Part shown: in pieces, positions 12,945-24,199 of the stretch
Layout of the letters: each line of letters starts with the position of its first letter
How positions within the stretch are numbered: the first letter of the stretch is position 1
Source of the DNA: Siphonodentalium dalli
Taxonomy: Eukaryota; Mollusca; Scaphopoda; Gadilida; Siphonodentaliidae
Direction: 5' to 3'
DNA length: 64,000 bases
NCBI GenBank assembly: GCA_032622095.1
Contig: CP136067.1
Coordinates: 56,461,899-56,525,898 of the forward strand
Translations under genes and position numbers: made by a program
The notes under the pieces: model-generated
The model's database searches: none
What the model was told of the DNA's origin: nothing
Seen by the model: the letters and a program-made list of their open reading frames with translations, nothing else

Positions 12945-13561
12945 CTAGGATGTACCCCTCCACTAAGAAGACTCACGTTCGGTATAAGCTTTACACGGAC
13001 CATGATGGTATCACGTCCACTGTCGGAATAGGCACCCATCGTGAGATGACCATGATTTATTAACTAATATATATAGTCTATGGTATTAACTATATCAATG
13101 TTTCTGTTCGTATTCTTTAACTATGTTTTCTGGGCAACAAATTAGGCAATATTAGGCATACACCTGACAGGCACACGATACACAGCATGCAATAATACAT
13201 ATAAAGTAAAGATAATTATCTTAAAATATTAATGTTAATTTATTGCTTTAAGCTTCTAATCATTTTCCAATTGTTTGACATATCCACGTTCAAAACGATA
13301 TACCCAATCACATTAATGCAGGTCATTTTGAAAATTACATTCAGGCTTGATTCTCAGACACTATTAAATTGAATTGTGTATGGTTGGTAAACGGAAGGAT
13401 TAGAACATTAATTAAAGACACCATACAGCCGAATTATCTTGCATGTGATAACAATGGATTGGACAGGTTAGATAAATAAAACGCAATCTCATCCCGTCCG
13501 CGCCAGGTTGCAACAGTCTGTACTATTCCATATTATATGGCGGAATATCGTGCCCAATGGT
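12945..13561. other. No feature recognised
   Basis: AT-rich spacer between two mobile elements. No coding stretch is seen. Confidence 0.5.
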
Positions 13562-13565
13562 AGTT

Positions 13566-15387
13566 GGAATCACGGAACTAAATGGTTTCCCATATGCGAC
13601 AGTGTTAACGTTTCGGCCAAATTCACTGAATTGAAGCCTGCATGCAATATCAGTGATGTTTACCCGGCTAGATTGACACCAGTTGATCACGAAAATGGTA
13701 GAAAAATCATAGGTCATGTGTTTACTTTTTAAAATAAATCCCCAAGGATACGACAAGGCTATTCCACAGCCAAATTTGATCTGGAAAAATCCAGAACTAC
13801 ATCAGCTAGTTAAATAAATTTCCCGCTCACAAAAATCCATTCCCCCATTCATTCACCAGTTTAAATTATTTAGATATGATGTACAAATCAAATAAACGCG
13901 ATGTCATCCTTTAATAACGTGTCGCATGTATCAGGTGAAGGTCATTCTTCAGTTACCTTCACCTTTAGCATTCCACGGTGTACTCGTTTCCCGACTCTAG
14001 AACACATTTAGCTCCCTGATTCCTATATATATGTATATGTGTAAAACACAGCGTTTCTTATAGTATTTTATCCAAATATAGATCTTACTGAAACCAAAAA
14101 TGGATTATATCGGGCAGTAGTGGTTTATTTTTTCAATATGAGGCATTCTGAAAATTTGTGTCCATCATCAAAATAAAGCCAAATTGTTTTTATTTTTTTT
14201 TCAATTTTACTAGCTGATGCATCTCGTATAACTGAAGTATGCCCTTATATACCATAATATCACTAAATTGAAGAGGAAATGTTAATATACATTTCGAGAG
14301 GGATATTTTGTCCAATTTTAACCCTTTTCGTGCAGAATTGGCAATTTATAATGAAGATTATAATAAAGATTTACCAAAATTAACAGAAAATTTAAATTAA
14401 AAATACTTTAATAGCAATATAAAGCAACAATAAGTCAATTGAAATATCTAAACATAATGATACAACATCAGACAAAGCCTCAGGCATGAAATTTGACCAG
14501 ATGACAGGGCATACTGTCTGTTTAACAAACCTACCATGGCAGTCTTGCACGACAGTAACTCTAGTGGTGATGCCATGATCACCCCCCACCCCCCGACTTG
14601 GGGTGGGGCTACGATCCCCGATAAGGCTACTGGGTGCCGGAAGCTTAATTAGGTCAACTGCCACCTTTTCCCAATGGGGGGGGGGGGCTAACACTCCTCA
14701 AAATTGTGGGGAGGGGGACTTTAGACCCTCTGACCCCCTAATGGTACTTGATATCCATGCAAAACTCCCATATTTATCACTTTCTTTACTATCTACAGGC
14801 GAATCCATGCGTTTCTTCTTTAAATCTGTCCAAAATGTGGTCATTATCATTTGAAAATAAGAAAATATGAAATTAACAACTTATCATGGCGAAACGTGAA
14901 ATTTCGTAAAATTCTAATTTTTCTTATAGGAATCACGGAACTAAATGGTTTCCCATAGGCGACAGTATAACGTTTCGGGGCCAAATTCACTGAATTGAAG
15001 CCTGCAGGCCATATCAGTGATGTTTACCCGGCTAGATTGACACAAGTTGATCACGAAAATGGTAGAAAAATCATAGGTCATGTGTTTACTTTTTAAAATT
15101 AATCCCCAAGTATACGACAGGGCTAATCCACAGCCAAATTTGATCTGGAAAAATCCAGAACTACAGCAGCTAGTTAAATAAATTTCCCGCTCACAAAAAT
15201 TCATTCCCCCATTCATTCACCAGTTTAAATTATTTAGATATGATGTACAAATCAAATAATCGCGATGTCATCCTTTAATAACGTGTCGCATGTATCAGGT
15301 GAAGGTCATTCTTCAGTTACCTTCACCTTTAGCATTCCACGGTGTACTCGTTTCCCGACTCTAGAACACATTTAACTCCCTGATTCC
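13566..15387. mobile_element. LTR-like composite: two 458-bp direct repeats around 905 bp
   Basis: Nearly identical direct repeats lie at 13566-14023 and 14929-15387, differing by roughly fifteen substitutions and two or three small indels by eye. Each begins GGAATCA and ends TGATTCC, a 7-bp inverted terminus. The outer flanks are both AGTT (13562-13565 and 15388-15391), consistent with a 4-bp target duplication of the whole unit. The 905-bp interior (14024-14928) has no reverse transcriptase, integrase or gag, no obvious tRNA primer-binding site next to the left repeat and no polypurine tract before the right one. It resembles a TRIM-type non-autonomous LTR element with atypical ends, or a 458-bp element duplicated around an unrelated segment. 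Confidence 0.65.
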
Positions 15388-15391
15388 AGTT

Positions 15392-17545
15392 GCGCTACAA
15401 TTTGTTGAAAACATTAAAACTTTGTATATATTGTAACGAGTAACGACCCCATTTAATACTGGTTATATTGTGGTACGTTTCATCTCCCGCATGCTACTTA
15501 ATACACTCGTGGACTGTGCACTCACTTTGGAAATATAAATTAGCTGGCTTACAGTTGGATAATGTTGTCGCGTCAGACATAGTGTGTTATAGTATGCGGG
15601 TGCATGACGGGCAGGGTTAGTCGCTTGTCAATCTAAATCTCGCAATTATGATATTAATTGGAATTTTAGCAATGTATGTGCACCCAAAAGTATAGAACTT
15701 TGAGCATTGAGATATATAAAGACTGTTTATCACTAGAAACGACTTTTGTTATGAAAGTGACATCATGAATCCGGAGTATGGTAATTATGTTCCGTGTTCA
15801 TAGTCATTATCACTGGGTTACCGAGTTCGATCAATCCAGTCTTCGCCATGCGGTGAATTATTAGTACTATAATCTTCAAACAGACTGGGTGCACACGATT
15901 TATAATACGTTATTTGTCGGGGGATCACCTATGAGCGTAACAAGAATGGCTTTCGTTGGATTATAGAACGATATAAAATGATCCTTGGTAATGAAATAAT
16001 GCGGGCTAATCTGGCACAATGTATAATACAGGCTATACATGTATTATTGTTGAATCTCACGTGACATGCGATGGCGTCACTTCCATCGATATGAGCGTGT
16101 CTAGATCACGCCACGGGTACCGACAACAACATGTTTGCTGTCTAGTAAATGAAGTTGAAGGTCGGCCAGACGGCCACTGGGTTGTCCACCATGCATGGTC
16201 TACATGTATTTGGATGATATCATCGTGCCAGCCGCTATGTCGTCGGCCAAAGAGTACACATGCGGTTAAAATGTGTTACATGATTTACATCATGGTCTGG
16301 GTCCATGGACCAACATAGTTCGATAAATGTGCTTAATATTCTTATAGGGACTCTTTATGTATGCTACATACAGACTTAATTCACGTGGTCGATTTCAGAA
16401 CGTTCGAGACCGGACTTTCTTCGAAATGTAACAAAAAAGTTATTCTTGTTATATATCTATTCCTGAAATGGTAGCAATAGAGTGTTTTTTTCACTTCTGT
16501 CTGAAAAAATTAACAACTGGAACATAACTTTGACCTAATGCGAGTAATGTTCTGAACATATGACGCCCGTATATCAATAGTTTATGCTCTTGTTAACCTA
16601 TCTTATATTTCCTTCCAAATTACGTAAACACAAGTTGGATGTTTGAATGAACCATGTCCGCATAAAGTCTCATGTTGATTTTAAGCGTCAAATTATACCC
16701 ATAGCAGCAATGTTCTCGTTTTGCACAAAGTCTACCAATAAAGCGGACTTTAAATGCCGCGCAATACTCATTCGTGTCATTCATGTATAACCAATCGCCA
16801 CAGAAAGGGAACAACCTTACTTTTTCATCACGAAACAATAAAATTCATTCATTGTCAGCTTAATTAATCATAATATAGCAAATCTAAAGAGCGTTTGTGT
16901 CACTGTTATGCGAAAGTTTGAAAACACCTGATAATCTCGGATTATATCTGTCCGTATATCGGTACTTCGTGTATTCGTCGACCTACCTTTACCAGAATAA
17001 CGTATTCAGAAGAAATATTGAGGTCCAAATGGGCTATGTTCGTTTAATTAAACTTATTCAAATGCGCGAATATCACTTATATATATACTCTAAGCAGGCG
17101 CTTGTCGTTACGAAACACGAGAGCAAAACCGAATAAATAAAATAACACATGCATATATCATGACATAACTTGCATTATAGATCTGTATTTAAAGCGGCAC
17201 ACAATTTTATTTTATTTATATGATTTGCTTCTTTTATTTTACAATCCAGATATAAGGCACATCTCCTTTTATACTCAACATAATATATGCAACAAATGGA
17301 TAAAATTGAGCCATAGATTAGTGCTAAAATACACTCATGTGCTCTGTGAACGATTCAAACAACAAGGTAATTATAATGGAAATTAATTTATGACTGGAGT
17401 CATTAATTCTTCAGAGTTAAAGAATTGTTTTCACACTTCACTAAACATGAACATTTCAATTTTTCTGAAGTCGACGTGTTGAGAAATTGTCAGAATCTGC
17501 ATTTTCACATGTATATACTTGAAACATCATCTCTATATATACAAC
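15392..17545. other. No gene recognised
   Basis: AT-rich DNA; short open frames (for example 16019-16318) show no domain. A TAAAGAGCGT motif occurs at about 16885 outside any element I can delimit. Confidence 0.5.
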
Positions 17546-18400
17546 TAGAAGGTGACCCGACTTCGTCCGGGCTATTAAAAAACCAAATTTCAAGTCGATT
17601 GCTCCACCCGTTTCCTAGATCTGGTCTGCGCATGCGCGAAGCTGGTGTCGCACGTGCTCGGCGACCCGATAAAATTCGTATCCGGGGCAAGATACATTCA
17701 CATACCAAATTTAAAGTCAATATCTCAACCCGTTTCCGAGATCTCGTCTGCGCATGCGCGAAGCTGGCGTCGCACGTGCTCGGCGACCCGATAAAATTCG
17801 TATCCGGGGCAAGATACATTCACATACCAAATTTCAAGTCGATAGCTACACCCGTTTCCGAGATATATAGCCCAATGTCATTTGCGGATACCTCGGCCGG
17901 TGATGAGTTAACGCGACACAGTCAAATGCATCGGCAGGGTGAGAGTTAACGTAATCTAACTTTATGACCTCTGACGACGTCATAGAATTTACGCATTGAT
18001 TTTATCCTGATAAAAGATCGCACCACTTGTACCTAATAATTGAGGCAGATAACTAAAACGGATACATACATATTATATATCGTTGGAAAGATGAAGCCAC
18101 ACAGATTCTAACCGTGCAAATTATATGACTGGCAATTTATTATTCGCGCTATATCGTATCGATTTGTGAGCACCGAACTGAAATATATTAGCGCAAAACG
18201 GCGTAAAAACAGATTTGACCTCCGCACGTGAAAAGTTGACCTCGCACGGACAAATAAATATGCCTATGTTCGTCTCCGGCCGAAAACACATCCAAATACC
18301 AAATTTCATCGAAATTGGCTTAGCCGTTTTTGAGTCCATCGATTTCAAACACACACACACACCTACACACACACAGATCTTTCAAAATATATAATAGATT
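17546..18400. repeat. Modular repeat with 122-bp tandem units, probably retroelement-derived
   Basis: It begins with GGTGACCCGACTTCGTCCGG. It contains two and a half copies of a 122-bp unit (landmark CGACCCGATAAAATTCG at 17662 and 17784) carrying ACCAAATTTCAAGTCGAT and TGCGCATGCGCGAAGC. It ends with a CCAAATTTCATCGAAATTGG / AGCCGTTTTTGAGTCC block, CA-repeats, and an AATATATAATAGATT tail. This 'accaaatttcatc...agccgttt...cacaca' ending is a common form of invertebrate repeat tails. The 174-codon open frame across it (17425-17949) comes from the repeat and is not a gene. Confidence 0.65.
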
Positions 18401-18856
18401 AACAATCGAGTTATTAAATGTAGTGTGAGATTGGTTTCTCAGCTATCAAAGCTAATATATCAATTTTGCATAAGAAACATTGCTGACGGTTGAAGGTGTA
18501 GTAAATGTGCTTGTCTGGGACTTCAGAGAAATTTCAGTTTGGACTGAGAAAGTGTCAACTTTTATCTGTGTACGTCCGACACATGAGTATGTACAGCAGC
18601 AGTGGGGAAAACTAAGCGCCATCATGTGTTTTGAAAAGGGATTTTAGAAGAATTAGCTGAAAATAAAAAAGATCCTGCGACGACTTTAAGTCTGTCTGAT
18701 CTTTTGTGTGTTCTCTCCAAACGAAACATCTCCGATCGACGGTTTAAGATCTCAATGTCGATGAATGCTTCCTCCATACAGAAATGACGGTATTTTTCTT
18801 AACAGCATCGCTTCATCTCACCAAGATAGCACAGGGTCAACCAGGTCAACCACAGG
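18401..18856. other. Spacer with CAGGGTCAACCA tandem at its right end
   Basis: Mostly featureless. At 18832-18864 the sequence reads CAGGGTCAACCA, then GGTCAACCA, then CAGGGTCAACCA, immediately before the hAT-like element. Confidence 0.6.
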
Positions 18857-18864
18857 GTCAACCA

Positions 18865-19261
18865 CAGGGTCCGCGCTGGACAGAAATTTACTTTTGCCAA
18901 ATTATTTGCCAAATGAAAATATTTTTTGCCAAATTCTTTTAGAATTTGCCAAATGTTATCCCTGATAGTATCATTTTCTGCAACCTTGATTTGATCCCTC
19001 CACGCATCAATACCAATGCTATCAGATTAATTCATCTTAATAGAGGTGTTAACTGTTCCTAAACCAAATAAACACCACTAATATAATTATATCGTATAAG
19101 AGTTTCCTGAAATGAATGATATTGATTAACCAATATTTTTTCAGCTTTCATCAAGAATTAAAAAGTGACTTGCCAAAACTTTTGCCAAACGAAAATATTT
19201 TTTGCCAAATGTTAATTATTTTTACCATTGGCAAATTTGGCAAGTGGCAGCGCGAACCCTG
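18865..19261. mobile_element. hAT-like MITE with perfect 8-bp target duplication
   Basis: The ends are CAGGGTCCGCGCTG at the left and, as reverse complement, CAGGGTTCGCGCTG at the right. GTCAACCA flanks both sides (18857-18864 and 19262-19269), a perfect 8-bp target duplication typical of hAT transposons, as is the CAGGG terminus. The interior is packed with the motif TTTGCCAAA or TGCCAAA on both strands, as expected of subterminal transposase-binding repeats in hAT elements. It encodes no transposase. A longer relative lies at 39799-40781 in the opposite orientation. Confidence 0.9.
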
Positions 19262-19269
19262 GTCAACCA

Positions 19270-20100
19270 GCGTTATACACGTAATATTATACATGTACAT
19301 GTAGGACGACATGCGTGCTTGGATCACATATATAAATGTACATAATGTGTGAGCACGTACACTCTTTATTGTGGTTCAATATGTTTGTGTATGTTAGGTA
19401 TGTATATTTTAACATCGCGGTTGCGGATTTCTAGGTTATTCCCATAACCTCCTCAGCGAAGCAATATAGAAGCATCAAGATAGTAGTTGTGTAAGCATGA
19501 ACCTCTCGTCGTGTATAATTGGATAACACGAATCTGGACGCGGATCACACTGATAATAATCAGATAACATTTATACAACACCTCGCATCTATTTGAATAA
19601 CATGAATCATGTATCGGCAGAATTCTTCCCAACATTGTTCGCAAAGAGGCGTAGTGAATGCACAGACGGAAGAATTGTGTTTGTTCTTAGTTCAAAGACT
19701 GGGAATGAGCACGCTCCGATAGAATAATTCATCCACTGTCGTAAGAGAGCGCTGTTGAGTATGCATTAATATCGAACTCCCGGCAAATACAAGGTGTTTT
19801 ATCGCGCGGTCCACACGGAGACACGAAAGAAGGGGAATTCCGAGGATAGACCATCAAAACATCCACTAATCATTTCAGAATGTTTTCGCTATACACTTTC
19901 GCACGGTAATATTGAAACATATTCAATTATATCCTCAGATATGCGGCAAACGCTGATGGAGTAATATTGGTGCCACGTGGAGATTAAGTGTGGAGAAGTT
20001 TTCTGTGGAATTAAATGGCACTCGCCGGTTAAAGAACGTGCCCGACAGGGGAGCAAACCACACGATAGCAGGGCAACGGTTATCTCACAGATGTCTCGAG
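19270..20100 (+). other. Upstream region of exon 1 (5' UTR and promoter not resolved)
   Basis: About 830 bp between the hAT-like element and the predicted start codon. I see no clear TATA-initiator arrangement and cannot place the transcription start. An ATG at 20091 lies 10 bp upstream of the chosen start, in another frame; it opens a 24-codon ORF that overlaps the signal peptide and reads to a stop inside the donor site. It could act as an upstream ORF if it is in the transcript. Confidence 0.4.
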
Positions 20101-20161
20101 ATGATACTGGCCAGTTTAATCTGTTTTGTGACAATTCTGACTCGGGTACTAACGTTCGCCG
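20101..20161 (+). CDS. Ig-superfamily gene, exon 1: signal peptide
   Basis: The ATG at 20101, with G at -3, opens 20 codons encoding a typical secretory signal: MILASLICFVTILTRVLTFA, hydrophobic from residue 2 to 13 and ending in a small residue. The exon then ends after one base of the next codon at a consensus donor (G|GTAAGTAC). This phase-1 end fits the phase-1 acceptor of the Ig exon at 38912; the split codon becomes Glu and the mature chain would start just before the first Ig domain. Similar exon structure (signal peptide, then phase-1 Ig exons) is standard in Ig-superfamily genes. The inference rests on sequence only: the intron to exon 2 would be about 18.8 kb. A distinct gene's first exon is the main alternative. 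Confidence 0.55.
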
Positions 20162-20206
20162 GTAAGTACATATACATTTACTTTAATATAAACCTATCAA
20201 AATTAA

Positions 20207-20660
20207 AGAGACTCAAGGCCTTCAATGTGGGTTTATTTGAAATAACATATAGTCTGCAAAAATAAATACCACAATAAGTACATGAAAAAATAGATTGACT
20301 TTGTTCTTGTTTTCATTATTAATAACTATCCAGTAATGATATTCGCATGTAAAAAAAACTGTTACGTAAACATTGCTGTTATAAATTAATTACCGATAAC
20401 ACAACAATAGGTCAAAGATACCAAAGTGTGATCAAAATTTGACAATAAACATTGGAAAAGGTCAAAGCAATTAAAAATATTCTGAAAATCATTTTCAAAC
20501 TAAAATATTTGAACTTACTACACGTTTAACGATGTTTGTTGACACATCACTGTAACATATATTTGTGTACATACATGTAACCATTTTATACATGCGACAT
20601 ATTTTTATTGGAGAATTATCAATAATGAATGTAAGAACAAAGTTTATATATTTCCCAATG
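20207..20660. mobile_element. Fold-back MITE just inside intron 1
   Basis: Long imperfect inverted arms: about 20290-20352 (ATAGATTGACTTTGTTCTTG..., ...TCGCATGT) pair with about 20593-20655 (ACATGCGACATATTT..., ...AACAAAGTTTATATAT). A TTAA precedes AGAGACTCAAGGCCTTCA at 20203. A related fold-back lies at about 37755-38190. No ORF is encoded. The right boundary is not certain. Confidence 0.55.
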
Positions 20661-21549
20661 TTCTTCTAATCTAGAAGATTATGAGATATTTAATAACACA
20701 ACATGTTCTTGGTCGGTATTTAAAAAGATCAATGTTCCGATTTGACACCCAATTTGTCAAACTTTCATAAGGTATTGTTCAGCTTTCCAGTCAAAACAAA
20801 ACCAAATACTTTCAATCGCCATCATTCGTATTACACATGCATAGCGAAACTACACAAAATCATCTATACGTAATACGTCGAAAACGAGAAATAAAAACTC
20901 ATAATTGATTATGCTCTTGTATTATCTACCGCGTTTTAGGGCCAGGAGAATGTGCGCTCTTTATCAGAGGCGATCCTTGGACTTTTGCTAGACTGAAAAC
21001 AATGGAAACGGGTTTAAACACAGTCGGTACAGTATCTGCCACCAAACCCCTATTAATGGGCATATGCAGTTATGGGGATATAATTATTCGCTGGTGTTGA
21101 AATCGTACGGTTAGTGGTTTTGTGATATCAAATCAGACAGGGCATTTCCATGGGCGATTGTACTTAGCATCTAATGTAGAACAAAATATGGCCGCGCTTC
21201 TTCTTCAGCATGAATTGGTAAAGAGCGTTCCTTATTTTTCTAGTTCTGTTTACGTGTGAATTAAGGAGTTTATCTCACTGGTAAGCAAACAACTCGAAAA
21301 TAGCCATACATTCTTTAAATACTTAATTCTCTGATCAAATATGCAGAAATAGAATATAAATGGAGATAATATATAAAATATAGAAAGAGAAAAAATGGGA
21401 TAAGCATGTATATACATGTATGTACACAATTTACATCGAACGCCGGTTGACACGCAGCCTCGTGGTTCCATATTAGTACAAATAAGTAATGTAATATAAT
21501 CACCATCACATTCATCATCATCAGCATCCTCAATATTTTCCGGAGTTAT
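20661..21549. other. Intron 1, no feature recognised
   Basis: AT-rich; one TAAAGAGCGT motif at about 21220. No exon-like stretch is seen. Confidence 0.5.
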
Positions 21550-21920
21550 TGTCCTTGTCGACTTAGAATATGCCGATTATTTTGGTTTCCATGTGATAAC
21601 TTTAGTTGTAGTTATTTGTTTGTTTTCAAATTTGGTATATGGATTACTCATATGAAAATACAGGTGTAGTTGGAATTTGGGTTCCGTCTGCCTTTTGTAC
21701 GGGAGTTTTTCCGGGGTTAAGGTTCTTGTTGACATTGAATTTGACGATTATTTTGGTTTCCGGGTAACAGGTTTAGTTATAGTTATCTGATTGTTTTCAG
21801 ATTTGGTATATGAATTACTCATGAAGATATAAATAAAGTTCGAATATATGTTTGGTCCGCCCATTTTAAACACAGTTATGGTCCTTGTTGACTTATAATT
21901 TGAGAATATGGGCGCGCGTA
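21550..21920. repeat. Degenerate tandem repeat, period about 160-170 bp
   Basis: GTCCTTGTCGACTT (21551), GTTCTTGTTGACAT (21722) and GTCCTTGTTGACTT (21881) head three diverged units that share GATTATTTTGGTTTCC and TTTTCAGATTTGGTATATG blocks. Non-coding. Confidence 0.75.
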
Positions 21921-23601
21921 ACGAATTATAATTTGAGAATACATGATTGCGTGATTCAGAAATAGTTAACATAGACAGTTGGAAGGAAAGTTGATTCAAC
22001 GGTTTTTCCCAGAATCAAACTTTTCATTTCTAAAAAAGCAACCGCTCAAATAAAGCCACCTTATTCGGGGGACTTGTGGCATAGCAACCTTTTATTTTTT
22101 GGAGATTTGCGGTGTAACATCGACAATTTTACGGCAGGGGAATATCTCATCGATTTCTAGACATCCATAATGAGTGTGTCACACAGCCCTTTTGGGTAAG
22201 CGTGATCCAGGCCATTTCATGTTGTATATACGCGGGGTTCACATCCTCTGTTAGCCACTATTCAGAATTCTTACCCCCGTCTTTAGTGGCATTATCGATT
22301 CAAATATAGATATATATGGTGACAAATTGTGGTATTGGATGCAAGAATGGGCTTTATTCCTTTTATTTATTTATTTATTTATATTTTTAGTTATTTCTAA
22401 CCCTTTTTTTCGGGTCTCGTTCTTGTAATCGTGCTAGTTTTCCCGTGACAGCCATTCAAAGATCGACCGATTGGCCTGCCGCCATCACTGTGACTAACTA
22501 ATATATGGAGCTCCATGATAAATAAGCTGAATAAGTATACGATATGAATTGCTTCCAGCATGCAACGTTGAGTTATGTAAAACAAAAAGAAGACAAAATA
22601 AAGAGATCACATGTGGTTTTCGGGACAATGTGTGGTCATATATATGACTCATAGCTGTAATGTGTGGTGCCAGTTGAATCAAATTTGCCGCCAGCCGTAT
22701 AGTTCCCGATACACAGGGGCATGCACTACAGACAAGCATATTAGTTAATCATTGCCGGCAGTGATCGTATGGTTATTTGATGGTGCTTAAAGAAACAACT
22801 TCATTAATAATATGCATAATAATGAGCTTGCCTGGCAGACGAATACAATGCTACACCAGGGAATCACTGGAACGATGTGTTATTTATCGCAAATTACTCA
22901 TATCGGGCACCCATTCTGTATAATTAAGCCGTTCGGAGGTAAGCCTTCGATTGTATGTCAGGTTTTATTGCGGAAGATACACGAGGGCAAACTTGCATCA
23001 TTAATGTCATGTGGAACGTACTATAGCTGATTGCGTTTAGAGTCAGAATAGCATTTTTTCTAGTCAGGTAATTTTGAGCGAAACTAGACCGAATTCCAAC
23101 CGAATATAGATTCTAATAGATCGTTGTCTGTGATCCCATGTACTTCACGCGTTCCGCTTTGCGAATATACGGAGCAATCCATGAAGCCTTTGATTTACTA
23201 CTTTATGGTATCCTCATCCGTCACTCCGAATTATAATTACATGTATGTCTGGCATGAGTTCCTCAGTCGCTGGGATTTACCATTTAGCAATCAGTCCAAC
23301 GACGACAATCGACACAAGGACGATACTACGATTACCACCCCCGCACAATACGAGTCAATTGTTAAAGAGATGCTATGTGCGTCAAAAATTATATGACTCA
23401 GCCACTACACCCGTTTGAAGAATGTATCATCACACCTTTATTGTCGAAAAAATCAACAAATGATTGTACCATTTCGTAAACACAACATCGGAACAAATAG
23501 TCCGCCATTCGTTCCGAACAAATACACATTCGGCAATGATTTCGCTAGCAAGAATCATTATATATTTCATTTCTATGATAAAATGGCGTATGCTGCATTT
23601 T
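21921..23601. other. Intron 1, no gene recognised
   Basis: Includes several short open frames (62-90 codons, for example 23124-23396) without domains, Ig signatures or matched splice sites. Confidence 0.5.
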
Positions 23602-23951
23602 CAACATGTCATCGCGGAAATACGCACAAAATCGACCTATAATGTGAAATAGGAACATAATGTGATTATTTGATTCTGAAATAAGCACTGAGATAATGGA
23701 CTTTTACCAGTTATTTCGTTTTATGGCGCGGGCCACACTGAAAACACATGTTAAAGAGTGCAACATGAAAATTATAATTTGTGTCATTGTCTGCACATAA
23801 TCTGATTAGAATCGTCTCATAATAAGTCGATAAATTATCGATAAGTCGATAAATTATCGACTCAAAATGAGGCGATTCTAAGCAGATTATTTACCTATAA
23901 ACAAGTTCCTTTATAAGCAGGTAATGCGTTGAATTTCGGGAGAACAGCAGG
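23602..23951. mobile_element. hAT-like MITE, family with AACATATCC / AACAGGCTG ends (copy A)
   Basis: It shares order and sequence with the copy at 52790-53141: AATACGCAC, ATAATGTGATTATTTGATTC, GCGCGGGCC, AAAACACATGTTAAAGAG, then a central inverted repeat around TAAATTATCGA, then GAGGCGATTCTAAGCAGATTAT and a GAGAACAG end. The target duplication is no longer visible here. No ORF. Confidence 0.75.
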
Positions 23952-24199
23952 AAATCGTTTGACGTTTCCTTCAAGATGTTCATTATCCTGAAATGTGTTA
24001 TCGGTTACAACGAAGAGACGGTTGATACGTACTACCCCGAATAGACATTAAGTAAAAGGACCCATTCACGATAAACATTACCAGTGAAAACTTGAATGTC
24101 ATTTGATTGATTGATTGATTGTTTTTGAACAACATGAGTAGATTGTTTGGAAGCAAGTGTATGGACACCAGTTTATGTGTTTATGGCTGTGTTACAGGT
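23952..24199. other. Short spacer with (TTGA)n tract
   Basis: Contains TTGATTGATTGATTGATTG at about 24102-24121. Otherwise featureless. Confidence 0.5.

Noticed and set aside
13523-15216. Similar minus-strand frames (13523-13756 and 14941-15216) as paralogous genes
   Set aside because: They lie within the two direct terminal repeats of one element, so similarity is explained by the repeat.
17425-17949. 174-codon open frame as a gene
   Set aside because: It reads through 122-bp tandem repeat units whose length is not a multiple of three; the peptide is a by-product of the repeat.
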